A DNA stretch of 64,000 bases from UBA10324 sp038326325. Lineage in GTDB: Bacteria; Bacteroidota; Bacteroidia; Chitinophagales; UBA10324. A model generated the notes under the pieces. It ran no database searches, had not been told where the DNA came from, and was given only the letters and a program-made list of their open reading frames with translations. The DNA is taken from assembly GCA_038326325.1 (NCBI GenBank), contig JBBQJW010000012.1, positions 1-64,000 of the forward strand, read 5' to 3'. Below are positions 63,299 to 64,000 of this stretch, in pieces. The stretch's first letter is position 1. Every line of letters begins with the position of its first letter. The position numbers and the translations under genes were made by a program.

Positions 63299-64000
63299 AT
63301 GAAATCGAAAATATTTTTCTGTTGTGTTTTTATTTTTTCGTTAACACGATTATCGGCCCAACAACGAGGTGGTGCCTTTATAATTTCCTGTAGGGAGTAT
63401 CATGTTTTTTCTCAGGGAAATTGGCGCAATGAACATCTTGATATTTTTACGGGTTCAAATCCAGATAATCAAAATTTATACGCAAGGTTCTATTCTTTTT
63501 CACGATACAAATGGAATGATTCTATTAGCCAATGGTATTATTCAGTTCATGATACGGTAGATAATTCCGGAGCGAGTTATAATATCAATCACGACACCAT
63601 CATCAATTCACTTCCTCAAAAAGCAAGTAAAATAATTGCGGATGATAATTGGCTGCCAACTCAACAAACTAAACTTGTTTGGAATGGAGCTTCATGGGAC
63701 ACAATCGAAAAAATTAATTCAGTTCTAATTTTTGGTAATAAAATTTTAGATGAAATCACAACTAAAAAAATAAACGGTCAATGGATAAATAAAACAAAGT
63801 GGAATTATGCTTATGATTCTACAAGCCAAAAACTAAAAACATTATTAATTGAACAATGGGATACTTCATTTCAACAATGGAGAAATTATTTATTGGATAC
63901 TGCATCTTATCCGATTGGGAATTACAATTTCCTTGTTTCAAGAAGCAGATGGGATACTTTAAGTTTTTCCTGGAAACCATTGAGCAGAAAGTATCTTGAT
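63299..64000 (+). CDS. Secreted protein of unknown function (3' partial)
   Basis: 234 residues are visible and the frame is still open at the window end. A signal peptide (KSKIFFCCVFIFSL, cleavage at RLSAQ) is followed by aromatic-rich repeats with W-N-x-x-S/T-x-x-W spacing, e.g. RYKWNDSISQWYYS, LVWNGASWDTI, INGQWINKTKWNYAYD, EQWDTSFQQWRNYL and SRWDTLSFSWKPL. These ~30-40-residue units look like the repeat domains of Bacteroidota secreted proteins that end in T9SS signals; the C-terminus is beyond the window so this cannot be confirmed. Function unknown. Confidence 0.82.
   Translation, partial: MKSKIFFCCVFIFSLTRLSAQQRGGAFIISCREYHVFSQGNWRNEHLDIFTGSNPDNQNLYARFYSFSRYKWNDSISQWYYSVHDTVDNSGASYNINHDTIINSLPQKASKIIADDNWLPTQQTKLVWNGASWDTIEKINSVLIFGNKILDEITTKKINGQWINKTKWNYAYDSTSQKLKTLLIEQWDTSFQQWRNYLLDTASYPIGNYNFLVSRSRWDTLSFSWKPLSRKYLD

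Noticed and set aside
1..64000. tRNA or rRNA genes
   Set aside because: No T-loop or acceptor-stem pattern with proper spacing was recognised on either strand; a covariance-model scan would be needed to exclude them fully.

Overview
The window looks like chromosomal DNA of a free-living member of the Bacteroidota. The evidence is: many secreted proteins end in type IX secretion (T9SS) C-terminal domains of type A (IFPNPNGG-like) or type B (FVPNAFTPNGD-like, 'gliding motility-associated'); upstream regions carry the TAnnTTTG promoter element; methionine synthase is split into two genes; DUF4290 and the rpmH-rnpA-yidD-S41 protease order are present; GC content is in the high thirties by eye. 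No tRNA, rRNA, CRISPR array, prophage or IS element was found.

Layout. 1-12.3 kb: end of a fibronectin-III T9SS protein, a bidirectional terminator, then mostly minus-strand genes (saccharopine dehydrogenase-like, serine hydrolase, murA, DUF4290, exonuclease III, flavin amine oxidase, beta-helix T9SS protein, serS) with nadD on plus. 12.7-21.5 kb: mainly plus-strand: rho, rpmH, rnpA, yidD, a MazF-type toxin-antitoxin pair, an S41 protease, a methyltransferase, a decayed TfoX-like gene on minus, an M28 peptidase and tsaB. 21.5-32.0 kb: minus-strand housekeeping (methyltransferase, TPM lipoprotein, DedA, purD, comB, gcvT, purN), a RelE/ParE-type toxin-antitoxin pair, a lipoprotein, an ORF6N gene on plus with an unusual palindrome, and a propeller/PKD T9SS protein. 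32.0-37.3 kb: a SAM-I riboswitch heads a methionine-synthase operon on minus that has been invaded twice, once by a GxxExxY gene between inverted repeats and once by a DUF6883/DUF4926 pair between 48-bp direct repeats copied from the 3' end of metH. 37.3-45.4 kb: a small membrane protein, a tricorn-like protease, an ACP phosphodiesterase, and an ABC-2 exporter with a glutaminyl-cyclase-like M28 protein. 45.5-58.1 kb: three giant related T9SS type B proteins built from PKD/Ig-like repeats. 58.2-64 kb: an operon mutL - rhomboid - rhomboid - exo/endonuclease-like membrane protein, then the start of another secreted protein.

The most unusual signal is at DNA level. The near-palindromic heptamer TGTWACA, usually flanked by C or G, occurs about 119 times by my hand count, against roughly 13 expected from base composition. 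It lies in most genes, in several reading frames and also between genes. It resembles a dispersed DNA-level signal (uptake sequence, highly iterated palindrome, methylation or nucleoid-protein site), although the repeat-rich proteins inflate the count. All function calls rest on reading motifs; no database search was possible.
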